Shown here: in pieces, positions 6,406 to 14,510 of the stretch | Numbering within the stretch: the stretch's first letter is position 1 | How the letters are laid out: each line of letters opens with the position of its first letter | Source of the DNA: an uncultured Bacteroidota bacterium | GTDB taxonomy: Bacteria; Bacteroidota; Bacteroidia; Flavobacteriales; Flavobacteriaceae | Reading direction: 5' to 3' | Length of the DNA stretch: 19,751 nt | Assembly (NCBI GenBank): GCA_903888655.1 | Contig: CAISUR010000290.1 | Location: 1 to 19,751, forward strand | Translations under genes and position numbers: made by a program | Notes under the pieces: model-generated | Told to the model about the DNA's origin: nothing | Seen by the model: only the letters and a program-made list of their open reading frames with translations | Database searches by the model: none

Positions 6406-8703
6406 ATGAATAAATCAAGTAAACGTAGAGAAGCACTTTTATATCACGCAAAGCCTACTCCGGGCAAAATAAAAGTTGTACCTACAAAAAAATATGCTAC
6501 ACAAAGAGATTTATCTTTAGCCTACTCACCAGGAGTAGCAGAACCTTGTTTAGAGATTGCCAAAGATGTCAATAATGTTTATAAATATACTTCTAAAGGA
6601 AATTTAGTAGCCGTCATTTCTAATGGAACTGCTGTTTTAGGATTGGGTGACATTGGTCCAGAAGCGTCTAAACCGGTTATGGAAGGGAAAGCACTCTTGT
6701 TTAAAATTTTTGCGGATATTGATGTTTTTGATATAGAAGTAGGCACTAAAGATATTGAAGAATTCATAGCCACAGTAAAAAATATTGCTCCTACTTTTGG
6801 AGGAATAAACCTAGAAGACATAAAAGCTCCCGAATCATTCGAAATCGAAAGACGTTTAGTAGAAGAACTGAATATTCCAGTAATGCACGATGATCAACAC
6901 GGAACAGCCATTATTTCATCAGCAGCATTGTTAAACGCATTAGAATTAGCTAACAAGCAAATCGAAAATGTCAAATTAGTAGTTTCAGGCGCAGGTTCGG
7001 CAGCGTTAGCTTGTGCTAATTTGTATGTTTTACTTGGAATAAAAGTTGATAATATTATTATGTTTGATAAAGATGGAGTCTTATCAAATGAAAGAACTGA
7101 TTTATCCGACTTACAAAGAAGATATTCTTATGGAAAAAAAGGAACAACTTTACAAGAAGCATTAGTAAACGCCGATGTGTTTTTGGGACTTTCTGCAGGA
7201 AATATCCTTACTTCTGAAATGTTATTAGGGATGGCAAATGACCCTATTGTTTTTGCAATGGCAAATCCAGTTCCAGAGATTGATTACAACGTAGCTATTG
7301 CTACAAGAAAAGATATTATAATGGCAACTGGGCGTTCTGACTACCCTAATCAGGTAAACAATGTTCTTGGTTTTCCTTATATCTTCAGAGGAGCGCTTGA
7401 CGTTAGAGCTACTAAAATTAACGAAGCAATGAAGATGGCCGCAGTTCGAGCATTAGCTTCTTTGACAAAAGAATCGGTTCCTGAGCAAGTTAATATTGCT
7501 TATGGTGAAACTAGATTGAATTTTGGTAGAGAATATATTATTCCAAAACCATTCGACCCAAGATTGATTACCATGGTTGCCCCAGCTGTTGCAAAAGCTG
7601 CTATGGAAAGTGGCGTTGCTTTAAATCCAATTACCGATTGGGAAAAATATGAAGAAGAGTTATTAGAACGAATGGGATCTGATAATAAAATGGTGCGTTT
7701 ACTTACCAATCGCGCCAAAACCGACCCGAAGCGAATTGTTTTTGCAGAGGCTGATCAATTAGACGTTTTAAAAGCTGCTCAAATAGTTCATGAAGAAGGA
7801 ATTGGATATCCTATTTTACTTGGACGAAAAGAAGATATTTTGGAATTAAAAGAAGAGATCGGATTTGATGCTGACGTTCCTATTTTTGATCCAAAAACCA
7901 AAGAAGAAGATAAACGTAGATTAGAATATGCCGATATTTATTGGAAGGAAAGAAACCGTAGGGGAATTTCCTTATTAGATGCTCAAAAATGGATGCGAGA
8001 ACGAAACTATTTTGCCGCTATGATGGTCAATCATGGTGATGCAGACGCTATGGTTTCTGGATATTCTAGAAGTTATCCTACAGTTGTAAAACCATTAATG
8101 CAATTGATTGGAAAAGCACCTGGCATTTCATTAATTGCTACAACCAACATGATGATGACCAATCGAGGCCCAATGTTTTTATCGGATACTGCCATTAATC
8201 CAAATCCTTCGGCGGATGATTTGGCAAAAATTGCTTTAATGACTGAAAAAACAGTTCGAATGTTTGGAATGGAACCTGTAATTGCTATGGTTTCTTTTTC
8301 TAACTTTGGATCATCATCCAACGAAAGTGCCACTAAAGTTCGAGAAGCAGTTGCCTATTTGCACCACTATTATCCTGACTTAATTGTAGATGGTGAAATT
8401 CAAGCCGATTTTGCTTTAAACCCAGAAATGTTAAAAGCGAAGTTTCCATTTTCTAAACTAGCGGGCAAGAAAATAAACACCTTAATATTTCCTAATCTAG
8501 AATCAGCAAACATAACTTATAAATTGTTGAAAGAGTTATATAAAGTGGATTCTGTTGGTCCTATAATGCTAGGAATGGACAAACCTGTTCACATCTTTCA
8601 ATTGGGAGCAAGTGTCGAAGAAATGGTAAATATGGCTGCAGTAGCAGTTGTTGATGCCCAAGAAAAAGCCAAAAGAATTAAGAACTTTGAAGTGAAAAAA
8701 TAG
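6406..8703 (+). CDS. maeB: NADP-type malic enzyme with C-terminal phosphotransacetylase domain (MaeB)
   Basis: The enzyme oxidatively decarboxylates malate to pyruvate, usually giving NADPH. The protein has 765 residues from the ATG at 6406. Malic enzyme part (about 1-430): LAYSPGVAEPC with the catalytic Tyr at 40, GDIGPEASKPVMEGKALLFK with the likely catalytic Lys at 95, HDDQHGTA near 160 with metal-binding Asp, and the dinucleotide-binding VVSGAGSAALA near 191. The C-terminal part (about 435-760) is a PTA-like domain (FGSSSNES, NMAAVAVVDAQ). Where PTA enzymes have an S-R-G motif this one reads HIFQLG, as expected for MaeB, where this module is regarded as regulatory (acetyl-CoA sensing) rather than catalytic. 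Cofactor choice is inferred from the family. The gene appears to stand alone. Confidence 0.95.
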   Translation: MNKSSKRREALLYHAKPTPGKIKVVPTKKYATQRDLSLAYSPGVAEPCLEIAKDVNNVYKYTSKGNLVAVISNGTAVLGLGDIGPEASKPVMEGKALLFKIFADIDVFDIEVGTKDIEEFIATVKNIAPTFGGINLEDIKAPESFEIERRLVEELNIPVMHDDQHGTAIISSAALLNALELANKQIENVKLVVSGAGSAALACANLYVLLGIKVDNIIMFDKDGVLSNERTDLSDLQRRYSYGKKGTTLQEALVNADVFLGLSAGNILTSEMLLGMANDPIVFAMANPVPEIDYNVAIATRKDIIMATGRSDYPNQVNNVLGFPYIFRGALDVRATKINEAMKMAAVRALASLTKESVPEQVNIAYGETRLNFGREYIIPKPFDPRLITMVAPAVAKAAMESGVALNPITDWEKYEEELLERMGSDNKMVRLLTNRAKTDPKRIVFAEADQLDVLKAAQIVHEEGIGYPILLGRKEDILELKEEIGFDADVPIFDPKTKEEDKRRLEYADIYWKERNRRGISLLDAQKWMRERNYFAAMMVNHGDADAMVSGYSRSYPTVVKPLMQLIGKAPGISLIATTNMMMTNRGPMFLSDTAINPNPSADDLAKIALMTEKTVRMFGMEPVIAMVSFSNFGSSSNESATKVREAVAYLHHYYPDLIVDGEIQADFALNPEMLKAKFPFSKLAGKKINTLIFPNLESANITYKLLKELYKVDSVGPIMLGMDKPVHIFQLGASVEEMVNMAAVAVVDAQEKAKRIKNFEVKK

Positions 8704-8738
8704 TTTTATGTATTGAAATCAATTCTAAATAAATTGGC

Positions 8739-9104
8739 ATGAATATTCAACAATTTTATGAATTTTGTCTTTCAAAAAAAGGAGTTACAGAACACTTTCC
8801 ATTTGATGAAGACACACTAGTTTTTAAAGTTGGTGGTAAAATGTTTGCCCTTTCCTCCTTAAAAGAATGGGAAAATGGGACTCCATCATTAAATTTAAAA
8901 TGTGATCCTCAAAAAGCTTTAGAACTTCGAGCAGAATATGAAGCAATCAATCCGGGTTGGCATATGAGTAAAATACACTGGAATACTATAGATTGTAATA
9001 GCGATGTTCCAGACAAAATGATGTATGAATTAATTCATCATTCTTATGAATTGGTTTTTACAAGTTTATCAAAAAAAATCCAAACAGAGATTCTAGGAGT
9101 CTAA
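8739..9104 (+). CDS. MmcQ/YjbR family protein
   Basis: The protein has 121 residues and matches the MmcQ/YjbR (DUF419) family: the N-terminal IQQFYEFCLSKKGVTEHFPF, then TLVFKVGGKMFALSS, LKCDPQKALELRAEYEAINPGWHMSKIHW, and a C-terminal helix around YELIHHSYELVFTSL. Members have a fold related to the CyaY/frataxin-like or DNA-binding double-wing structure, and their role is not established. It starts 35 bp after maeB with no visible terminator between, so readthrough from maeB is possible. Its TAA is directly adjacent to the stop codon of the convergent WecA-like gene, with no base between them. Confidence 0.9.
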   Translation: MNIQQFYEFCLSKKGVTEHFPFDEDTLVFKVGGKMFALSSLKEWENGTPSLNLKCDPQKALELRAEYEAINPGWHMSKIHWNTIDCNSDVPDKMMYELIHHSYELVFTSLSKKIQTEILGV

Positions 9105-10184
9105 CTATTGTTGTTCTAACTTTTTTATGGTTTCTCGCCATTCATTGAGATTGGCAATCATTAAGAGTAATTTCACGATTGCCCAAAAAAGAGTCATAAT
9201 AGCAACAATAATAAGCGTTGTTGAAAAGAATGAAATTAATCCGAAACCAATAAAAAATAATATCAAACAAAATAAGACTACAAAAATTGATATTTTTTTA
9301 TGCGTCAATCCAGCTACCAGAAGTAAATGATGTAAGTGTGATTTATCTGCTTTGAAAGGAGAATTTCCTCTTTTCATTCTTCCAACATATACTCTCAAGG
9401 AATCTAAAACTGGGATAGAAAAAAACGAAAGCAAAATAAGAAATCCATAAGCATATCCGTAATCTTGACTAACTCGTTGTTTTTCCATAAATTGAATTCC
9501 CAAGGTAACTAAAATGAATCCTAAAAATAAGGAGCCAGCATCTCCCATAAAAATCTTTTTCTTTGATAGATTAAACTTTAAAAAACCAATAATTGCCCCT
9601 ATGAAAATCACACTAATTTTACCTAATAAATAATTATCATAAAATATCGAAGCTATCAAGAACATTGTAAATCCTAAAAGGGATAAACCTCCCACTAAAC
9701 CATCAACTCCATCCATTAAATTAAAGGCATTAACAACCCCTGTGATTACTAAAATTGTTAGTCCATATTGCATCCAAGTTGCTATTTCATGTATTCCAAG
9801 AAAGCCATAAAGCGACGTAATTCTTGTTCCAGAAAAAGCTACAATAAACGCTAAAATGAGTTGAATTATTAATTTATATTTGGCACTTAAATCATTTTTG
9901 TCATCTATTACTCCAATTATTAAAAGTGTTATTCCAGATGAAAAGATAGGAAGGTATTCTTTTGAAATAAGTAGTATATTTCCGGAAATAAGTAACACAA
10001 GAAGGGATGTTACTGCAATTGAAATTCCGCCAACCAAGGGCACAGGAGTAGCGTGTACTTTTCTATAATTGGGTTTATCAACCAAATTAACTTTTACTGC
10101 AATTTTTTTAATAATAGGAATAAAAATAAGTGCTAAAATAAGCGCTAATACTCCAATCAATATAAATTCTATAGTATTTTTCAT
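9105..10184 (-). CDS. WecA/TagO-like polyprenyl-phosphate sugar-1-phosphate transferase
   Basis: This integral membrane enzyme of the PNPT family moves a sugar-1-phosphate, typically GlcNAc-1-P, from its UDP form onto undecaprenyl phosphate and so starts lipid-linked glycan synthesis on the cytoplasmic face. The 359 residues contain about ten membrane segments and the family motifs: IDDKNDL with Asp94-Asp95, NAFNLMDGVDGL (152-163), FMGDAGS with Asp215, and the His motif SHLHHLL (282-288), which favours the WecA/TagO group over MraY. It is the last gene of the minus-strand polysaccharide cluster, 6 bp after the DUF1972 glycosyltransferase, and is the best candidate for the initiating enzyme. 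The exact sugar is not readable. Confidence 0.93.
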   Translation of the reverse strand: MKNTIEFILIGVLALILALIFIPIIKKIAVKVNLVDKPNYRKVHATPVPLVGGISIAVTSLLVLLISGNILLISKEYLPIFSSGITLLIIGVIDDKNDLSAKYKLIIQLILAFIVAFSGTRITSLYGFLGIHEIATWMQYGLTILVITGVVNAFNLMDGVDGLVGGLSLLGFTMFLIASIFYDNYLLGKISVIFIGAIIGFLKFNLSKKKIFMGDAGSLFLGFILVTLGIQFMEKQRVSQDYGYAYGFLILLSFFSIPVLDSLRVYVGRMKRGNSPFKADKSHLHHLLLVAGLTHKKISIFVVLFCLILFFIGFGLISFFSTTLIIVAIMTLFWAIVKLLLMIANLNEWRETIKKLEQQ

Positions 10185-10190
10185 AATGAT

Positions 10191-11402
10191 TTATCTTTTA
10201 TTGTAAAACATTTCAGCATTTTTCAAATGAGACATTTGATATTCATCTAAAAAGTCATTGTCTAACTTATTGGTTTCGCTATAAATACTTTTTTTCTTAT
10301 CTGTTTGCAAAGCCTCTTTTACTAATAAATCATATTGATTTGAAATAAATCCCCAGGTATATCTTCTCAAAGCAATGGCTTTCATTTCTTTTCGCAATAT
10401 TTCTAATTCTGTTTCAGTAGTATCTTTCAATTTAGTAATTAACTCCTCAGCTGTCGAAAAATAAATTGCCTTATTTTCAGTAGTAGTTTTATTGTAGGAA
10501 ACTTTAAAAGACATAATTGGAAGTCCTAAATACATTGCTTCCACTAAAGATGGATTAGTTCCGCCAGCGGAATGTCCATGAATATAAATGGCAGCATTAC
10601 CTCTTATTAAATCAATCTCCCTTTGATTGTAAATTGGATCATAAAGATGAATATTTGAAACATTACTAAATTTTTCTTTCAAATCCATTCCATACTTGCT
10701 GTTTTTCCAATTTCCTACTAACACTAATGGTTTGTTTGGCATTTCTTTGAAAGCTTCTAGAACCAGATGAACATTGTTTTCTGGTTCTATTCTGCAAACT
10801 TTAACCGAATATTGTTGGGACAAAAAAGGGTATTTAATATAATCTTCATTAGTAGGTTTAACTTCTAGTGTATGGTCTGCACCATATTCAATTACATGGC
10901 TCAAAGTTTTATATTTTAAACCAGTATAATCTTGAATACTTTCGTTATCTGAAATATCGATATGAGAAAAACGAACGGCAATTTTTTCAGCCCAACATAA
11001 ATATAATTTGGCGAACAAAGACCATTTATCTCTTTTCCACTCAATACCATCGATAGAAATAATTATTTTTTTCTTGGTAAAAAGCCTAACAAATGGAAGA
11101 ATCCAAGCACCAGCTACTCCTAGAATTAAAAGCACATCATTATTTTTCAATGATTTTAGTATGGAAATAGTATCATAAGGAATACTTTGAATTCCATTGG
11201 CATCAAGATTAATATATTCTAATTTGGCACCTTTGTAACTTTCTATTTGCTCCTCTTTAGCATATTTCTTTTTAGAACAATAAACAGTAAAATCGTATTT
11301 GTCCGACAAATGAGTTACTAAATGCTCTGCAAGTGTTTCAAATCCACCATATTTTGCAGGCAGACCAACAGTTCCAATAATGGCTACTTTATTTTTTTTC
11401 AT
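10191..11402 (-). CDS. DUF1972-type glycosyltransferase (GT4-like, rhamnosyltransferase-related)
   Basis: The protein has 403 residues. The N-terminal signature GTVGLPAKYGGFETLAEHL (10-28) identifies the DUF1972 group, which includes beta-1,4-rhamnosyltransferases of capsule and cell-wall glycans such as RgpA/Cps2T types. SIDGIEWKRDKW (116-127) is also typical. In the donor-binding region, GHSAGGTNPSLVEAM keeps Glu288, but the first Glu of the GT4 E-x7-E pair is Gly280; as far as I recall that is normal for this group. The last 60 residues form a charged tail. It is separated from the preceding glycosyltransferase by a 114-bp gap and followed after 6 bp by the WecA-like gene. Transfer of rhamnose or a similar sugar is inference from the family. 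Confidence 0.88.
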   Translation of the reverse strand: MKKNKVAIIGTVGLPAKYGGFETLAEHLVTHLSDKYDFTVYCSKKKYAKEEQIESYKGAKLEYINLDANGIQSIPYDTISILKSLKNNDVLLILGVAGAWILPFVRLFTKKKIIISIDGIEWKRDKWSLFAKLYLCWAEKIAVRFSHIDISDNESIQDYTGLKYKTLSHVIEYGADHTLEVKPTNEDYIKYPFLSQQYSVKVCRIEPENNVHLVLEAFKEMPNKPLVLVGNWKNSKYGMDLKEKFSNVSNIHLYDPIYNQREIDLIRGNAAIYIHGHSAGGTNPSLVEAMYLGLPIMSFKVSYNKTTTENKAIYFSTAEELITKLKDTTETELEILRKEMKAIALRRYTWGFISNQYDLLVKEALQTDKKKSIYSETNKLDNDFLDEYQMSHLKNAEMFYNKR

Positions 11403-11479
11403 TTCTAATTAGTATCTCTTTTCGTTTTTCAAAAATTATGCTTAATATTTAAACCGCTATTAATCAAGTAAATACAATT

Positions 11480-11508
11480 TTGTGAAAAATAATTTTTTCC
11501 TATATTTG
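11480..11508 (+). promoter_or_regulatory. Promoter-like motif on the plus strand, antisense to the cluster
   Basis: TTG at 11480-11482, 18 bp, then TATATTTG at 11501-11508. The spacing equals that of the promoter at 4120-4148. Transcription would begin near 11513 and run into the 3' end of the glycosyltransferase gene on the opposite strand. No plus-strand gene follows. In A/T-rich DNA such a match can occur by chance, so it is only a candidate. In the same 114-bp gap, the minus strand shows only a weak 6-bp hairpin (TTTTCC with GGAAAA) directly after the stop of the upstream gene, and no clear minus-strand promoter. Confidence 0.35.
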
Positions 11509-11516
11509 GAAAATAT

Positions 11517-12590
11517 CTATATTTTGGAAATGATTCGTAGTGATTCACTTTCAAAATACTCTTGACCAAAAAACTTACTTTTCTCAAGTGACTCTTGACT
11601 CATTTTATTATATAGTATTGCATCTGTAAGAAGTTCGTTAATTTTTTTTGAAATCAAATCTATATTCTTACTGTCTATCAAATACCCGTTTTTGCCTTCT
11701 TCAACAAGTTCGACGACGCCCCCAACTGGAGGAACAATTACAGGTAAACCATAAGCCATACCCTCTAAAATGGTTAAACCAAAAGTTTCTACCCAAAGAT
11801 TTACATCCGAAAGATTAAGTAATATGCTAGCTTCTTGATAAAATTTATGAGTGTCCTTTTGCGTAGGATAAATATTTAAATTTGGTGGGATAACATCATT
11901 TTTATAATATTCTCTAATTTCACTTTGATTGGCATTTACCACTAATTTAAATGTATAATGAGGATTAATTTTAGCCAATTTTAAAAATTCATTTACACCT
12001 TTATAAGCCTTCAAAGAACAAATCATTAAGATGATTTTAGTTTCTTTTTCTTTATTCAAATTCTTATATGCTATCTCAACAAAACTTTCTTCAAGTACAT
12101 TATAAAGTACATTTTTTTTAATGTCCATAAACTCTTGTTTAGCTAAAAAATTTGAAACGTAAACCACCTCCGAAGCAGACCAATTCACTATCCCAAATAG
12201 AAAATCTTTTAAAATTTTAGGCTTCATCGAAGTTTCATGAATATGATAAATTACTATACATCCTTTGAGTTTTCCAGCGATGCCAGCGCCAAAAGGTAAA
12301 ACAGTATTCACATACAAAACATCGGTTTTTTTTAGAAAAAAAATTAATTTTAATCCTATAAATAATTGGCTAAAAGTTAGAAATAATAGTCGTAAAATTG
12401 GATTTTTTACAAATCGATACCAATAAAAATGATGATTTACTTTTGGAATATTCGATAAAAATCCTTCTCTGGTTCCGCAAGTATATAAATGAGTTTCAAT
12501 ATCATTTTTCACAAAGCCTTTTACTAATTGCATCAGCACTTTTGGGCTTCCACTATAATCGTTTAAAAGATGAACTGCTACAACTCTCAT
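11517..12590 (-). CDS. Glycosyltransferase, GT4 family
   Basis: The protein has 357 residues with a GT-B layout. The N-terminal domain begins MRVVAVHLLNDYSGSPKVLMQLV, a typical acceptor-side start with a glycine loop. A hydrophobic stretch at about 66-88 suggests membrane association. The C-terminal domain opens with LMICSLKAYKGVNEFL (188-203) and carries the E-x7-E motif as Glu268 and Glu276 in ETFGLTILEGMAYGLPVI, followed by VGGVVELV, which lines the nucleotide-sugar site. It is a cytoplasmic, probably membrane-attached retaining transferase that adds one sugar to the lipid-linked glycan; donor and acceptor are unknown. It starts 2 bp after the stop of the preceding glycosyltransferase gene, so the two are likely translated from one message. 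Confidence 0.9.
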   Translation of the reverse strand: MRVVAVHLLNDYSGSPKVLMQLVKGFVKNDIETHLYTCGTREGFLSNIPKVNHHFYWYRFVKNPILRLLFLTFSQLFIGLKLIFFLKKTDVLYVNTVLPFGAGIAGKLKGCIVIYHIHETSMKPKILKDFLFGIVNWSASEVVYVSNFLAKQEFMDIKKNVLYNVLEESFVEIAYKNLNKEKETKIILMICSLKAYKGVNEFLKLAKINPHYTFKLVVNANQSEIREYYKNDVIPPNLNIYPTQKDTHKFYQEASILLNLSDVNLWVETFGLTILEGMAYGLPVIVPPVGGVVELVEEGKNGYLIDSKNIDLISKKINELLTDAILYNKMSQESLEKSKFFGQEYFESESLRIISKI

Positions 12591-12592
12591 AA

Positions 12593-13819
12593 CTATAATT
12601 GATTATAAACTTGGTTTAATATTTGCCCTTTTTTATTCCATGTGAAATGCTGTTCAAAATGAATTCTGGCGTTTTGACTCATTTTTTCTAAAATAGTGGC
12701 ATCGGAATAAAGTTGATGTATAGCTTCACTTAATTTTAAAACAGTAGTATCATAATCACTATGTGAAATAGCAAATCCACATTTTTCATTGATAAATTCC
12801 CCTGGACCTTCATTGTCTAGACATATTACGGGTAATCCAAAAGACAATGCCTCAGCAACTACCATTCCAGCCCCTTCATGTGATGGAAAAAGAAAAACTG
12901 ATGCTTTTTCATAGAGCTTCATTAGTTCTTTTCTATCGATCCATTCAATAATTTCTACATATTTTTCTACCTTATTATCAGCAATTATTTTTTTATAAAA
13001 ACTTTTTTCAGGTCCTGTTCCCACCAAAGTTAATTTACATTTTTCTTTTTCAGCTTCGGACTTATTTTCTAAAAATGCAATAAATGATAAAATTGTTAAA
13101 TCAAAGCCTTTCAAAGGAACAAACCTACCCACGCTAATTAATTGAAAAGTGTCTTTACGAGCAATTATTCCTTTGAAAAAATCATCTGTAGCAATTGCAG
13201 GCATTATTGTAAATGATTTGTTTTTTAAATTTAATTGTTTTTCAACACCCTTATTAATACAAATAATATGATTTGAGTGATGAATAGTCTTTTTTAAAGA
13301 CATAGATGCTTTCCAAAAAAAATTCTTAACTAACCATGTTGCTTTATCCTTAATCAAATACTTTTTTGAATATGATTTCATATATTGCGCAGGAATTATG
13401 GAATGATGACCAATTGGACCCCAAACCATAGGCTTATTTAATTTCCACAAAAAACTTGGAGTCCAATCATTATGAAAATTCACATTATGAACTATTTCAT
13501 ATTGAATATTTTGTTTTTTAATGAAAGTGACGATTCCTCTTTGCCACAAGGCATAATAAAGCATAGCCCCTCTACTCCCCTTTTTCCAAAATCGCATCCA
13601 ATAGGGCAAATCGAAATAAAGAAAAGTAATGTTTTTATATACTTCATCAGGATAATCAGACATGAATTTATCTATGGCTTTTTGATTGTTTTCTCGAGTA
13701 ATCGCTATTACTTTATTGAATCTAGCAATTTGATAAATAAGATTCCAACCCGTAGCATCTTCGGAACCTTTATAAGGATTGACCGCATAACAAGTAGCTA
13801 AAATAGTCTTATTGCTCAT
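12593..13819 (-). CDS. Glycosyltransferase, GT4 family
   Basis: The protein has 408 residues. The N-terminal domain begins ILATCYAVNPYKGSEDATGWNL, with the G-S-E loop common in GT4 enzymes, and contains HNVNFHNDWTPSFLWKL and WGPIGHH (133-139). The C-terminal domain contains ISVGRFVPLKGFDLTI (228-243) and the E-x7-E pair Glu315/Glu323 in HEGAGMVVAEALSFGLPVI, then EGPGEFI. This is a complete retaining GT-B enzyme expected to act on the cytoplasmic side on the undecaprenyl-linked glycan; the sugar is not predictable. Its start overlaps the end of the acyltransferase gene by 11 bp, which suggests translational coupling, and the next glycosyltransferase follows after 2 bp. Confidence 0.92.
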   Translation of the reverse strand: MSNKTILATCYAVNPYKGSEDATGWNLIYQIARFNKVIAITRENNQKAIDKFMSDYPDEVYKNITFLYFDLPYWMRFWKKGSRGAMLYYALWQRGIVTFIKKQNIQYEIVHNVNFHNDWTPSFLWKLNKPMVWGPIGHHSIIPAQYMKSYSKKYLIKDKATWLVKNFFWKASMSLKKTIHHSNHIICINKGVEKQLNLKNKSFTIMPAIATDDFFKGIIARKDTFQLISVGRFVPLKGFDLTILSFIAFLENKSEAEKEKCKLTLVGTGPEKSFYKKIIADNKVEKYVEIIEWIDRKELMKLYEKASVFLFPSHEGAGMVVAEALSFGLPVICLDNEGPGEFINEKCGFAISHSDYDTTVLKLSEAIHQLYSDATILEKMSQNARIHFEQHFTWNKKGQILNQVYNQL

Positions 13820-14507
13820 GGTTTCTATTTTTTAATATTTTTGCTGGAACGCCCCCGATAATAGAATTATCTGGAAACGATTTGGTAACTACACTTCCTG
13901 CTGCTATAATGCAGCCATTGCCTATTATTACCCCATCGAGAATAGTAACTTTACTACCAATCCAGCAATTGTTTCCAATCTTTATCCCTTTTCTCGTTAC
14001 CCCTTGATGCCTGATGGAAATATTGATGTCATTATAAACATGATTTTCGGGATGACAACTTAAGTATTGACCAACAATGCATTCATCACCAATTTCTAAT
14101 CCTCCTGCTCCACCGAGATAGGCAAATTCACCTATTCCAACATTATTTCCGATACTAATTTTATCACCAATTTCATTAAGCGAAGTAGAAACAATAACTC
14201 GACTAAAAGCACCAATCGACACATTGTTGCCAAAATGAATTCCGTTTTTACTTAAAGCAGAAACTGCTACTTGATTTCCTAAACGTAAAAATTTTCCGTA
14301 CGTGATTTTTGGAAGATTGAAAAAACTAACATTTTTACCAAGCAACATACCTTTTGGATTTCTTAAAAAAATTAGTACTTTCAATCCTCTAATAAGACTA
14401 CAAAATTGAATCCAAACAAACTGCATCAAAGCAAAGGAGTTTAATGCTTCATCGAAGGCAAAATGTGGATTTCTAATCTTAATAATTTTTTCAAGTAGCT
14501 TTTTCAT
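13809..14507 (-). CDS. Left-handed beta-helix (hexapeptide) acyltransferase
   Basis: The protein has 232 residues. After a hydrophobic N-terminal segment (about 22-48), hexapeptide repeats run from about 58 to 225: IHFGNNVSIGAF, ISIGNNVGIGEFAYL, LEIGDECIVGQY, then IKIGNNCWIGSKVTILDGVIIGNGCIIAAGSVVTKSF and GGVPAKIL at the end. SCHPENH (150-156) supplies the likely catalytic His (152 or 156). This arrangement is that of WcaF/WbbJ-like O-acetyltransferases using acetyl-CoA. In this cluster it most likely acetylates a sugar hydroxyl of the glycan, although acylation of an amino sugar nucleotide cannot be excluded. The gene lies 3 bp after the kinase fusion and overlaps the next glycosyltransferase by 11 bp. 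Confidence 0.9.
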   Translation of the reverse strand: MKKLLEKIIKIRNPHFAFDEALNSFALMQFVWIQFCSLIRGLKVLIFLRNPKGMLLGKNVSFFNLPKITYGKFLRLGNQVAVSALSKNGIHFGNNVSIGAFSRVIVSTSLNEIGDKISIGNNVGIGEFAYLGGAGGLEIGDECIVGQYLSCHPENHVYNDINISIRHQGVTRKGIKIGNNCWIGSKVTILDGVIIGNGCIIAAGSVVTKSFPDNSIIGGVPAKILKNRNHEQ

Positions 14508-14510
14508 AGC

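Noticed and set aside
9105..10184. MraY (peptidoglycan precursor transferase)
   Set aside because: The SHLHHLL motif and the place in a glycan cluster fit the WecA/TagO group better.
13472..13801. 109-codon plus-strand frame inside the GT4 gene at 12593-13819
   Set aside because: The opposite frame encodes a clear GT4 enzyme and this translation shows no domain-like pattern.
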